Positions 1-9,264 of a DNA stretch of 64,000 bases are shown here, one piece after another. Made by a program: the position numbers and the translations under genes. The notes under the pieces are model-generated. The model had not been told where the DNA came from and searched no databases. It saw nothing but the letters and a program-made list of their open reading frames with translations. The stretch lies in assembly GCA_963731585.1 (NCBI GenBank), contig CAVSWC010000013.1:1-64000 (forward strand), written 5' to 3'. The stretch comes from CANKHA01 sp963731585. Its GTDB lineage: Bacteria > Pseudomonadota > Alphaproteobacteria > Rhizobiales > Xanthobacteraceae. Within the stretch, counting starts at the first letter, position 1; each line of letters starts with the position of its first letter.

Positions 1-236
1 TCCGCGCGCACATGCAGGCGATCGGCCATCCGGTGTGCGGGGATCCGCGCTACGGGTCGGGCGGGTTGCCGGGGTGGGCCTCGATCGACAGTTCTTGCAC
101 GCGAACCTGCTCGATGTTTCGGCACCCGATCGGGCGGGAAGAAGTCCGGTGCGAGTCCAAACCACCGGCCGATCTGCGCCGAGCACTCGACGCAGCCAGG
201 CGGGAGCCAGTGTCCGGAGGGCCAGACGGACACTGA
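1..236 (+). CDS. RluA/RluD-family pseudouridine synthase, C-terminal part, 5'-truncated and frameshifted
   Basis: Only the last ~78 codons are in the window. The pieces read HMQAIGHPVCGDPRYG, then LDRQFLHANLLDVSAPD, then ESKPPADLRRAL. This is the usual end of RluA-family enzymes, where the 'GHPI.GD..YG' and 'RQFLHA' blocks are followed by 'ESPLPxDL'. These enzymes isomerise uridine to pseudouridine in rRNA or tRNA. The catalytic Asp lies upstream and is not visible. The frame changes near bases 75 and 140, so two indels are needed to read one protein. In many bacteria rluD follows lspA, but the upstream neighbour is off the window. Family is fairly certain; the exact rRNA target cannot be assigned. 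Confidence 0.75.
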   Translation, partial: RAHMQAIGHPVCGDPRYGSGGLPGWASIDSSCTRTCSMFRHPIGREEVRCESKPPADLRRALDAARREPVSGGPDGH

Positions 237-247
237 TATCGAGGCGG

Positions 248-282
248 GGCGGTTCCCTACGGGAGCCGCCTCGTTTTCGTTT
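248..282 (+). terminator. Rho-independent terminator after the pseudouridine synthase
   Basis: GGCGGTTCCC (248-257) pairs with GGGAGCCGCC (261-270), a 10-bp stem with one G-U pair and the loop TAC. It is followed directly by a T-rich run (273-282). It sits 11 nt past the stop codon and separates this gene from the rpsB transcript. Confidence 0.8.
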
Positions 283-289
283 CGGGCTC

Positions 290-410
290 TATCCTCTGCC
301 GTTCATTCAGTCACTACCCCGGCGGGTGCCGCTGGGCCCTGCCCGGGCAGTTGAGCCCGGGTCCGCATGACCGCCGCGGGATCCGCACCACAACCAAAGG
401 GAGCACTCAG
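290..410 (+). promoter_or_regulatory. Probable rpsB promoter and 5' leader
   Basis: TATCCT at 290-295 fits the actinobacterial TANNNT -10 box, but I see no good -35. A start near base 302 would give a leader of about 110 nt. The leader contains a 7-bp hairpin, CCCGGGC (342-348) with GCCCGGG (355-361). rpsB leaders are often autoregulated by S2, but I cannot match a specific known leader motif. The ribosome binding site AAAGGGAG (396-403) lies 7 nt before the TTG start. Confidence 0.35.
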
Positions 411-1324
411 TTGGCTCAGGTAACACTCAGAGAGCTGCTGGAGGCCGGCGTGCACTTCGGCCACCAGACGCGCCGCTGGAACCCCAAGATGCGCCGCTTC
501 ATCCACGGGGAGCGCAGCGGGATCCACATCATCGACCTCCAGCGCACGGAGAAGCTGCTGGCCGAGGCGCAGGAGTTCGCGTCCGGCGTCGCCGGCCGCG
601 GCGGCACCGTGCTGTTCGTGGGCACCAAGAAGCAGGCCCGCGACACCATCGCCGAGGCCGCCACGGCGGCGGACATGCCCTACATCCACCAGCGCTGGCT
701 GGGCGGGCTGCTCACCAACTTCCAGACCGTCTCCAAGCGGATCAAGCGCCTGCACGAGCTCACCGACTGGACCGAGAGCGGCACGCTCGACCTGCTGCCG
801 ACGCGTGAGCGGATCGCGGCCACCAAGGAGCGCGACAAGCTCGAGTTCAACCTCGGCGGCGTGCGCAACATGCAGCGCCCGCCCGACGCCCTGTTCGTGG
901 TGGACCTGAAGACCGAGGAGATCGCCGTCCGCGAGGCCGTGCGCCTGCGGATCCCGATCATCGGCCTGGTGGACACCAACTGCGATCCGGACCCGGTGAC
1001 CTACGTGGTCCCCGGCAACGACGACGCGATCCGCTCGTGCAAGGTGATCATCGAGGCGATCGCCGGCGAGGTGGCCGAGCAGCACCAGCGCTTCCGGACC
1101 GAGGAGGAGGCCGCCCGCCGCGAGAAGGAGGAGCAGGAGCGCCTCGCGCAGGAGGAGCAGCAGCGCAAGGAGGCCGAGGAGGCCGCCCGCCGCGAGGCCG
1201 AGGAGCAGGCGCGCAAGGAGGCCGAGGAGGCCGGTCAGGCACCGCCGCCCCCGCCCGAGCCCGAGCCGGCGCCCACCGGCGCCGAGCAGCGCACGTTCGA
1301 TCCGAACGAGGGAACGAGAGATGA
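411..1324 (+). CDS. rpsB: 30S ribosomal protein S2, with long charged C-terminal tail; stop displaced by a frameshift
   Basis: S2 binds the back of the 30S head and is needed for translation initiation. The N-terminus LAQVTLRELLEAGVHFGHQT and the block TNFQTVSKRIKRL are diagnostic. I chose TTG at 411 because AAAGGGAG lies just upstream and homology starts there. After the usual S2 end (~residue 225) there is a ~75-residue Glu/Ala/Arg-rich, coiled-coil-like extension and a Pro-rich tail (APPPPPEPEPAP). A single missing base near 1312 would restore the ending NEGNER and a TGA at 1322-1324, giving an ATGA overlap with tsf. Without that correction the frame stays open and runs into the 3' half of tsf, which I regard as coincidence. 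Identity is certain; the exact end is inferred. Confidence 0.93.
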
Positions 1325-1922
1325 CCATCTCGGCCGCCGACGTCAAGGAGCTGCGCGAGCGCAGCGGCGCGGGGATCATGGACGCCAAGGGCGCGCTCCA
1401 GGAGACCGACGGCGACATGGACAAGGCCATGGAGCTGCTGCGCGTGAAGGGCCAGGCCAAGGCCGCCAAGCGCGGCGAGCGGGCCGCGAGCGAGGGGCTG
1501 GTCCACAGCTACGTGCACCACAACGGCAAGGTCGGCGCGCTGGTGGAGGTCGACTGCGAGACCGACTTCGTGGCGCGCAACGACGAGTTCGCCGAGTTCG
1601 TGCGCGAGGTCGCCTCCCACGTGGCCGCGCGGCGCCGATGTACGTGACCGAGGACGACGTGCCCGAGGACACGCGCGAGGCCGAGATGCGCGTGCTCCGC
1701 GAGCAGGCCGCGGGCGAGGGCAAGCCCGAGGAGGTGCAGCAGAAGATCGCCGAGGGCCGGATGAAGAAGTGGCTCGAGGAGAACGTGCTGCTCAACCAGA
1801 GCCACATCAACGCGGACAAGCACGACGGCCAGACCATCGAGGAGCTGCGCGCCGAGCTGTCGGCGAACACGGGCGAGAACGTGGTCATCCGCCGCTTCGC
1901 CCGGTTCCGGATCGGGGAGTAG
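1321..1922 (+). CDS. tsf: Elongation factor Ts, short form, one frameshift
   Basis: EF-Ts is the GDP/GTP exchange factor of EF-Tu. The N-terminal UBA-like domain reads VKELRERSGAGIMDAKGAL, and the core block LVEVDCETDFVARNDEF is intact. The frame changes at about 1630-1640: VASHVAA continues as PMYVTEDDVPEDTREAE in another frame, so one base is missing in a GCG-repeat stretch. The end NADKHDGQTIEEL...GENVVIRRFARF matches EF-Ts. At ~200 residues it is the short actinobacterial/cyanobacterial-like type lacking the second core repeat of the E. coli protein. It overlaps rpsB by ATGA and is presumably co-transcribed with rpsB and pyrH. Confidence 0.93.
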
Positions 1923-1929
1923 CCGCCCG

Positions 1930-2652
1930 TTGGAGGCGGCGTTCGGCCGGGTTCTGCTGAAGCTCTCGGGCGAGGCCCTGATGGGCCGGCTCGAGTACGG
2001 CGCCGATCCCGATCGCGTGGCGTCGATCGCCACCGAGGTCAAGCAGATCTCCGAGCGCGGCGTGGAGGTGGCGGTGGTCGTGGGTGGCGGCAACATCTAC
2101 CGCGGCATGTCCGGCGCCGCCGCCGGCATGGACCGGGCCACCGGCGACTACATGGGCATGCTCGCCACGGTGCTGAACGCGCTGGCGTTCCAGGACGCGC
2201 TCGAGAAGCAGGGTGCCGTCACGCGTGTGATGTCCGCGATCGAGATTTCCGAGGTGGCCGAGCCCTACATCCGGCGCAGGGCGATGCGCCACCTGGAGAA
2301 GGGGCGCGTGGTGATCTTCGCCGCCGGCACCGGCAACCCGTTCTTCACCACCGACACCGCGGCCGCGCTGCGCGCGCTGGAGATCCACGCCGAGGCCATC
2401 CTCATGGCCAAGAACGGGGTGGAGGGCGTCTACAGCGCCGACCCGCGGATCGATCCCGACGCCAAGTTCATCGCGACCATCACGCACCGCGAGGCGATCG
2501 AGCAGCAGCTGCAGGTCATGGACGTCACCGCGCTGTCGCTGTGCATGGACAACGACCTCCCGATCCACGTGTTCAACATGGACGACGAGGGCAACATCGA
2601 TCGGATAGTGTGCGGCGAGAGGGTGGGGACGGTGGTGGCGACAGGTGGATGA
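1930..2652 (+). CDS. pyrH: UMP kinase
   Basis: Phosphorylates UMP to UDP with ATP in pyrimidine nucleotide synthesis. The protein is a hexameric amino-acid-kinase-fold enzyme. Visible motifs are VLLKLSGEALMG at the N-terminus, VVVGGGNIYRG, the FAAGTGNPFFTTDTAAALRA loop, and AKNGVEGVYSADP. The 240-residue length is normal and the frame is intact. The start is a TTG 7 nt after the tsf stop, with GGGGAG in the end of tsf as ribosome binding site. It overlaps frr by ATGA, so the two are translationally coupled. The rpsB-tsf-pyrH-frr order is the common bacterial arrangement. Confidence 0.95.
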   Translation: MEAAFGRVLLKLSGEALMGRLEYGADPDRVASIATEVKQISERGVEVAVVVGGGNIYRGMSGAAAGMDRATGDYMGMLATVLNALAFQDALEKQGAVTRVMSAIEISEVAEPYIRRRAMRHLEKGRVVIFAAGTGNPFFTTDTAAALRALEIHAEAILMAKNGVEGVYSADPRIDPDAKFIATITHREAIEQQLQVMDVTALSLCMDNDLPIHVFNMDDEGNIDRIVCGERVGTVVATGG

Positions 2653-3221
2653 GCGAGCTGGCCAAGGAGTTCATGGCCGACGCCGAGGAGCGCATGACCA
2701 AGTCCGTCGAGGCCACGCGGAACGAGTTCTCCACCGTCCGCACGGGCCGCGCGTCCCCGCATCTGCTGGACCGCGTGGAGGTGGACTACTACGGCGCGGT
2801 CACCCCGCTCAAGCAGCTGGCCAACGTGTCCGCCACCGAGGCCCGGCTGCTCACGATCACGCCCTACGACAAGTCCTCGATCAAGGCGATCGAGAAGGGG
2901 ATCCTGGAGTCCGACGTGGGCCTGACACCGTCCAACGACGGCAACCTGATCCGGCTGACGATCCCGGAGCTGACCGAGGAGCGCCGGCGCGAGATGGTCA
3001 AGGTCGTGCACGGCATCGCCGAGCAGGGCCGCGTGACCATTCGCAACACCCGCCGCGACGTGCAGAACGACCTGCGCGAGCTCAAGAAGGAGGGCGAGAT
3101 CGGCTCCGACGACGAGCACCGCGCCGAGGCCGACCTGCAGAAGCTCACCGATGCCCGCGTCGGCGAGATCGACGGCCTGCTGGCAGGCAAGGAAGAGGAG
3201 ATCATGGGGGAGACCACCTGA
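2649..3221 (+). CDS. frr: Ribosome recycling factor
   Basis: Splits post-termination ribosomes together with EF-G. The 190-residue length and single frame are normal. The sequence carries the RRF signature: VRTGRASPHLLDRV near residue 35, YYGAVTPLKQLANV, and the C-terminal three-helix region REMVKVVHGIAEQGRVTIRN...RDVQNDL. The ATG overlaps the pyrH TGA. It is followed 43 nt later by uppS. Confidence 0.96.
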   Translation: MSELAKEFMADAEERMTKSVEATRNEFSTVRTGRASPHLLDRVEVDYYGAVTPLKQLANVSATEARLLTITPYDKSSIKAIEKGILESDVGLTPSNDGNLIRLTIPELTEERRREMVKVVHGIAEQGRVTIRNTRRDVQNDLRELKKEGEIGSDDEHRAEADLQKLTDARVGEIDGLLAGKEEEIMGETT

Positions 3222-3264
3222 CGCCGCAGCTGGATCGGGCATCGTGCCCGATCCAGAAACGGCG

Positions 3265-3927
<663 letters not shown>

Positions 3928-3930
3928 CCC

Positions 3931-4725
3931 GTGGGTGACCTGACCCGGCGGGTGCTGTTCGCGATCCCGCTGGCCGTCGCCGCGATCTTCATCGTGACCG
4001 GGGGCAAGGAGGTGTTCGCCGCCGGCCTGGTGATCCTGGGCGTGCTTGCCCTGAGTGAGCTGTACGGCCTGATGCGGCGCGCCCGCCCGATCGACCTGGC
4101 CGGCTTCATGACGGTGATCGCCATGATCGTGCTGGCCACATACGAGGAGCGCCAGACGGTGCTGATCGCCCTGGTGTGCGCCTTCCCGCTGGTGTTCCTG
4201 CTGGGCCTGGTCCGCGAGCGGCTGGACAACCTGGCCTGGGGCATGTCGGCCACGATCTTCGGCATCTGCTGGATCGGCCTGCCGCTGGCCCACGCGGTGT
4301 TCCTGCGCGAGCTTCCGCACGGGCAGACGCTGCTGGTTGACGTGTTGATCGCCACCTTCATCGGCGACACCGCGGCCTACCTGGGCGGGCGCGCATGGGG
4401 CCGGACGCCGCTGGCTCCCGACATCTCGCCCAACAAGACGCTGGAGGGGCTGGCCGCCGGCGTGCTCGGCGGCACGATCGCCTTCTGGGCCGCCGGAACG
4501 TACTCGGACTGGCTGACCGGGACCGACGCCCTGGCCATCGGCTTCCTGGTGGCCGTCACGGCGCCGCTGGGCGACCTGTTCGAGTCAGCCCTCAAGCGCG
4601 ATCTGGAGGTCAAGGACACGAGCACCCTGCTCGGGCCGCACGGGGGCGTGCTGGACCGCCTGGACGCCGCGTTCTTCACGGTCGTGGTGGGCTTCTACGC
4701 CGCGCTCGCCCTGGGCTACGGCTAG
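3931..4725 (+). CDS. cdsA: Phosphatidate cytidylyltransferase
   Basis: Makes CDP-diacylglycerol from CTP and phosphatidic acid in the membrane, supplying pgsA further along this window. It starts with GTG after uppS. The 264 residues form a series of hydrophobic segments (at least seven). The CdsA signature is near the C-terminus: SALKRDLEVKDTS, then GPHGGVLDRLDA, with the Asp pair present. The usual 'PGHGG' is GPHGG here. One intact frame. Confidence 0.94.
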   Translation: MGDLTRRVLFAIPLAVAAIFIVTGGKEVFAAGLVILGVLALSELYGLMRRARPIDLAGFMTVIAMIVLATYEERQTVLIALVCAFPLVFLLGLVRERLDNLAWGMSATIFGICWIGLPLAHAVFLRELPHGQTLLVDVLIATFIGDTAAYLGGRAWGRTPLAPDISPNKTLEGLAAGVLGGTIAFWAAGTYSDWLTGTDALAIGFLVAVTAPLGDLFESALKRDLEVKDTSTLLGPHGGVLDRLDAAFFTVVVGFYAALALGYG

Positions 4726-4768
4726 CGCAGCGGCGCTCAAGAGATCGGGCCCGGCTCCCGATACGACC

Positions 4769-6928
4769 ATGATGTCCGCTGAGCGGCTGGTTCCCGACGA
4801 GCGCGAGGTACTCATGCAGGTCGCGTCCGCGGCCGCTACCGCGAGCGGGCTCGACGAGCTGCTCGAGCGCACGTCGGAGGCCGCGCGCGCCGCGATGGGC
4901 GCCGCGTCGCTGTCCATCAGCAAGTGGGAGCGCGAGCGCTCGGTCATGCGCACGCTGATCAACGTGGGCGAGATGGGGCCGGGGGAGGAGCGGTGGCCCG
5001 AGGACGAGACCTACGGCCTGGACGAGCACCCCAGCGTGGACCGCCTGCTGCGCACCGCGCAGCCCTACTTCAACGCCGTCGACGATCCAGGGGCCGACCC
5101 GCGCGCGGTCGCCCTGCTGAACAGCCTGGGCAAGGAGTCCGACATCGGCGTGCCGATCGTGGTCGAGGGCGAGGTCTGGGGCGAGGCGTGGGCGACCACC
5201 GCGCCGGGCTCACCGCGCTTCACCGGCCGCGACGTGCGCTTCCTGGAGGCCATCGCCGGCCAGCTGGGCGGCGTCGTGGCCCGCGGCGAGATGTTCTCGC
5301 GGGTGTCGCGCCTGGCCTACGAGGACGAGCTGACGGGGCTGTCGAACAGGCGTGCGCTTGACGAGCAGCTGGCCGCGGCCCTGGACGCCTGGCGCGAGAG
5401 CGGGCACGCGCTGACGCTGCTGGCCTGCGACGTGGACGAGCTCAAGACCATCAACGACGAGCGGGGCCACCACGCGGGCGACCGCGCGCTGCGGCGGGTG
5501 GGCCAGGCGCTGGTCAAGGCCGCCGCGTCGGTTCCCGGTGCGTGCGTGGCGCGCATGTCGGGTGACGAGTTCGCCGTGGTCATGGCCGGCGCCGACCTGA
5601 CCGAGGCGGGGCGGGTGGCCGCCACCGCGCTGCGCATGCTGCGCGAGGAACGCGACACGGCGGTGTCGATGTCCTGCGGCGTCGCCGCCGCCGGGCCGGG
5701 CACCGAGCGTCCGGAGTCCTTGATGCGGGCGGCCGATGCCGCCCAGTACGCCGCCAAGCGCCGCGGGGGCGGCCAGGTGTGCTCCGCGGGCCGGGACGAC
5801 TTCCACGAGCTTCTGAGCCCCGGTGAGGGGAACCCACGCCGCCGCGGGCGCCGCCGCAGCCAGTCGGAGCGGACCGAGGAGGCCTGCGGCCGGGTGCTGG
5901 ACCTCCTGGACGGCTCGCTGGCCCAGCGCGCCACGCTCGACCGCCTCGAGGCGGTCAGCAGCACCCTGGCGCAGGTGGTCAACGCCGCGGGGTGGACCAT
6001 CTCCTTCGCCCTCCATGGCGACGACACGATCCGGTCGCTGGCCGCGGCGGACGGTCGCGACAGCCTGCTGCGCGGCATGCGGGTGGGCCTGGAGGACGAG
6101 GTGTACGCGCTGTCGGACTACCCGGCCACCCAGACCCTGGTGGCCCAGGGCAGCGGCACCTTCCACGTGGACCGCTACGACCGGTCGGCCGACCGCGCCG
6201 AGCGCCGGCTGCTGGACGAGATCGGCTACTCCGCCGTGCTGGCCACGTCGGCCACCGACCCCGAGGGCTGTTACCTGGTAGAGCTCTACGCGGACGGCGA
6301 CACCCGTGAGCTCACCGGTCTGGCGGTGGCGTTGTCGCTGCTGGTGCGCGCCGCGGCGGCAAACTCCGCCAGCGCCATGGCCGTGTCCGAGCGCCTGCGC
6401 CGCCGCACCCGCCACATCACGGTGACCAGCGCCGTGGGCCGCAGGCTGGCGAGTGTCACGAGCCCGCTGGACGCGGCCGAGGCCGTGGTCGAGGAGCTGC
6501 ACGCCGCCTACGCCTGGTCGCTGACCGGCGTCGCCCGCCTGACCGGCGACGGGGAGGTGGTCAGCCTGGCCGCGCGCGGGCCGCTGGCCGAGCGGCTGAT
6601 GGAGACCTGGCGCCAGCCCGACCGGCTGGGCCTGATCGGCCGCGCGCTGCGCGAGCGGGCGCCGGTGGTCGTAGGCGACGTCCTGGCTGAGCCCGACTAC
6701 CGGCCGACCGACGAGACGCGCGCGGTCCGCTCCGAGGTGTGCATCCCGCTGTGGGCCGGCGGCCGCCTGTGGGGCGTCCTGGACGTCGAGGAGGAGGAGT
6801 CCAACGCCTTCGGCGAGGACGAGGTCCGCGTGCTGACGGCCGTGGCCGACCAGCTGGGCTCGGCGATGCACATCATGGACCTGTCCGTGCGCGTGGGCGA
6901 CCCGGGCAGCCCGAGCCGGATTCCCTAG
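4769..6928 (+). CDS. GAF-GGDEF-GAF diguanylate cyclase
   Basis: A soluble 719-residue signalling protein in one intact frame. Order: a GAF-like domain (~15-170), a GGDEF domain (~175-345, ELTGLSNRRALDE to RRGGGQVC), an Arg-rich linker (~350-370), then two more GAF-like regions (~375-540 and ~550-700). The cyclase active-site loop is SGDEF (~residue 263) instead of GGDEF, a substitution found in some active enzymes. Metal-binding ACDVDELKTINDERGHHAGD is present. I see no RxxD inhibitory site before the loop. Predicted to make cyclic di-GMP under ligand or redox control. Start ATG 4769 or 4772. Alternative: an inactive GGDEF sensor. Confidence 0.85.
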   Translation: MMSAERLVPDEREVLMQVASAAATASGLDELLERTSEAARAAMGAASLSISKWERERSVMRTLINVGEMGPGEERWPEDETYGLDEHPSVDRLLRTAQPYFNAVDDPGADPRAVALLNSLGKESDIGVPIVVEGEVWGEAWATTAPGSPRFTGRDVRFLEAIAGQLGGVVARGEMFSRVSRLAYEDELTGLSNRRALDEQLAAALDAWRESGHALTLLACDVDELKTINDERGHHAGDRALRRVGQALVKAAASVPGACVARMSGDEFAVVMAGADLTEAGRVAATALRMLREERDTAVSMSCGVAAAGPGTERPESLMRAADAAQYAAKRRGGGQVCSAGRDDFHELLSPGEGNPRRRGRRRSQSERTEEACGRVLDLLDGSLAQRATLDRLEAVSSTLAQVVNAAGWTISFALHGDDTIRSLAAADGRDSLLRGMRVGLEDEVYALSDYPATQTLVAQGSGTFHVDRYDRSADRAERRLLDEIGYSAVLATSATDPEGCYLVELYADGDTRELTGLAVALSLLVRAAAANSASAMAVSERLRRRTRHITVTSAVGRRLASVTSPLDAAEAVVEELHAAYAWSLTGVARLTGDGEVVSLAARGPLAERLMETWRQPDRLGLIGRALRERAPVVVGDVLAEPDYRPTDETRAVRSEVCIPLWAGGRLWGVLDVEEEESNAFGEDEVRVLTAVADQLGSAMHIMDLSVRVGDPGSPSRIP

Positions 6929-6932
6929 CTCC

Positions 6933-6945
6933 TACACTGCGTCGG
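6933..6945 (+). promoter_or_regulatory. Leaderless promoter of dxr
   Basis: TACACT (6933-6938) matches the actinobacterial -10 consensus TANNNT and lies 7 nt before the ATG of dxr, so transcription would begin at the start codon. No Shine-Dalgarno sequence is visible. Confidence 0.5.
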
Positions 6946-8134
6946 ATGCGCAGGATCCTGATCGTCGGCTCCACCGGCTCGATCGGCACGCAGGCCCTTG
7001 ACGTGGTCTCCCGCAGCGAGTCGCTGGAGGTCGTCGGGCTGGCGGCCGGGGGCAACGCCGACCTGCTCCTGGAGCAGGCGCGCCAGTTCGGCGTGGACAC
7101 CGTCGCTCTGGCCGACCCCGACGCCGCCGCCCGCGCCGGCGAGTGGACCGGCGGCCGGCGTGCTTGGCGGCGCCGAGGGCCTGGTCGAGCTGATCACCGA
7201 CACCGACGCCGACCTGGTGCTGAACGCGCTGGTCGGCTCCGCCGGCCTGGGACCGACCGTGGCCGCGCTGGGCGAGGGCATCGAGCTGGCACTGGCCAAC
7301 AAGGAGAGCCTGGTGGTGGGCGGCGACCTGGTCATGGCCCTGGCCGAGGCCACCGACACCCGAATCCTGCCCGTCGACTCCGAGCACTCCGCGCTGTTCC
7401 AGCTCCTGAGCGGAGAGGCGCCCGGCGCGGTCGACTCGCTGCAGCTGACCGCCTCGGGCGGCCCGTTCCGGGGCCGCACCGACCTCGAGGGCATCAAGGT
7501 GGCCGACGCCCTGGCCCACCCGACCTGGGACATGGGCGGCAAGATCACGATCGACTCGGCCACGCTCATGAACAAGGGCCTCGAGGTGATCGAGGCGCAC
7601 CACCTGTTCGGGTTGAGCTACGACCGGATCGACGTGGTCGTGCATCCGCAGTCGATCGTGCATTCGCTGATCCACCTGGCCGACGGCGCCTCGCTGGCCC
7701 ACCTGGGCTACCCCGACATGCGCGTGCCGATCTCCTACGCGCTGCACTTCCCCGACCGCGTCGACGTCCCCGTGCGCCGCCTGGATCTGGCGGAGCTCGG
7801 CCAGCTGACCTTCGAGGCTCCCGACCCGGACACCTTCGCCTGCCTGCGCCTGGCGCGCGAGGCCGGCGAGGCGGGCGGAACGGCGCCGTGCGTGCTGAAC
7901 GCCGCCAACGAGATCGCGGTGCAGGCCTTCCTGGACGAGCGGCTGACGTTCGACGGCATCGCCCGCGTGATCGAGACCACGCTGGACTCGATGCCGGTGG
8001 CGCCCGTCGGGCACTTTTCCGACCTGTTCACGGTCGACGAGGAGGCCCGCGAGCGCGCCCGCGAGGCCCTGGCCCAGCTGGCGCCGGGCGAAAGCAGCCG
8101 GCCTAGCCGGATGCGCAGCGGGGACCTCCCATGA
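6946..8134 (+). CDS. dxr: 1-deoxy-D-xylulose 5-phosphate reductoisomerase, one frameshift
   Basis: Second enzyme of the MEP isoprenoid pathway: DXP plus NADPH to MEP. The NADPH-binding N-terminus is RILIVGSTGSIGTQAL. Downstream are LANKESLV, the metal/substrate block LPVDSEHSALFQ, TLMNKGLE and HPQSIVHSLI. An extra base at about 7150 shifts the frame between ARAGEW and AAGVLGGAEGLVEL; the rest is collinear with the family (~395 residues). It overlaps rseP by ATGA, the usual dxr-rseP coupling. ispG of the same pathway lies 4.7 kb downstream. Confidence 0.92.
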
Positions 8135-9221
8135 GCGGCCTGAGCTGGATCCTGGCCTTCGCGGGCTTCGCCTTCCTGGTGATCGCACACGAGCTGGGCC
8201 ACTTCACCGTGGCCAAGCTGGTGGGCATGCGGGTCGAGAAGTTCTCGCTGTTCTTCCCGCCGACGCTGGCCTCCGTCAAGCGCGGCGAGACCGAGTACGC
8301 CATCGGCGCGATCCCCGCGGGCGGCTACGTGAAGATCAGCGGGATGAACCCGGACGAGGACCTCCCCGAGGAGGTCCGCGACCGGGCCTACCACGCCCAG
8401 CCGGTGTGGAAGCGGATCGCCGTGATCGCGGCCGGCCCGGCCGTGAACCTGGTGCTGGCGTTCGTACTGCTGTTCGTGTTCTTCGCGTTCGTGGGCGCCG
8501 AGGGGCCGGCGACCGACAAGGTCCAGGCCATCGAGAAGGGCTATCCCGCGCGGCGGCGCTCAAGCCCGGCGACCGGATCGTCTCCGTGGACGGAATACGC
8601 GGCGGCCCCGTAAAGCTCTCGCCGCAGATCGCCCGGCACAAGTGCGCCGGCGATCGCAAAGAAGGGCTGCCGGGCGGCCACGCCCGCGGAGCTCGTGGTC
8701 GAGCGCGACGGCCAGCGGCGCGAGGTCGCGGTGCGGCCCATCTACGACCCGGCGCAGAAGCGCACGCGGCTGGGCTTCGCCTTCCGCCGGGGCCCGACGT
8801 GACGCTTCCCGCCCGGCGAGGCCCTGACCACCTCGCTGGACCGGTTCTGGTTCGTGACCAAGCAGACGGTGGCGCTGCCGGCGCGACTGTTCGACGCCCA
8901 GCAGCGCAAGGAGATCTCCGGGATCGTCGGCTCCTACGAGGTCACGCGCCAGACGATCCTGATGGACTTCGGCCGAGGTGGTGGCCATCCTGGCCCTGAT
9001 CTCGCTGTCGCTGGCCATCATCAACCTGTTCCCGTTCCTGCCGCTGGACGGCGGGCACATCTTCTGGGCGATCGTCGAGAAGGTGCGCGGCAAGCCGGTG
9101 CCGCTGGCCGTGATGGAGCGGGCGGGGGTGGTCGGCATGGTGCTCGTGCTGGGGTTGTTCGTCCTCGGGCCTCTCGAACGACATCGATCGGCTGACGGGC
9201 GAGGGCTTCCAGGTCAGATAG
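8131..9221 (+). CDS. rseP: RseP-type site-2 intramembrane zinc protease, several frameshifts
   Basis: Membrane metalloprotease that cuts anti-sigma factors or signal peptides within the membrane. The zinc motif HELGH is in the first transmembrane segment (AFLVIAHELGHFTVAKL). A PDZ-like middle follows (LKPGDRIVSVDG ... ATPAELVVERDGQRREVAVRP). The second catalytic block is NLFPFLPLDGGH near the C-terminus. The end reads LSNDIDRLTGEGFQVR. At least five frame changes are needed, at about 8555, 8650, 8805, 8975 and 9170, more per kb than elsewhere. Both catalytic motifs are conserved, so errors seem likelier than decay, but this is the left-block gene most likely to be truly broken. Confidence 0.82.
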
Positions 9222-9264
9222 GGTCGGCCTCCTGCAGGGAGAACCGAGGGACGAGGAGAGGACC

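Noticed and set aside
95..237. Cobalamin-riboswitch-like pieces (GGTGCGAGTCC, GGGAGCCAG)
   Set aside because: The same bases encode the conserved end of an RluA-type pseudouridine synthase and are followed by its stop and terminator; the other riboswitch helices are not in place and no B12 gene follows.
303..1469. Long Leu/Gly/Arg-rich minus-strand open frame opposite rpsB and tsf, and similar long frames elsewhere in the left block
   Set aside because: Very high GC leaves few stop codons; these frames have no family resemblance and lie opposite clear genes.
351..1922. Single 523-codon open frame, an apparent rpsB-tsf fusion
   Set aside because: It arises because rpsB lost its stop by one missing base and the second half of tsf is in the same frame; the first half of tsf is in another frame with its own start.
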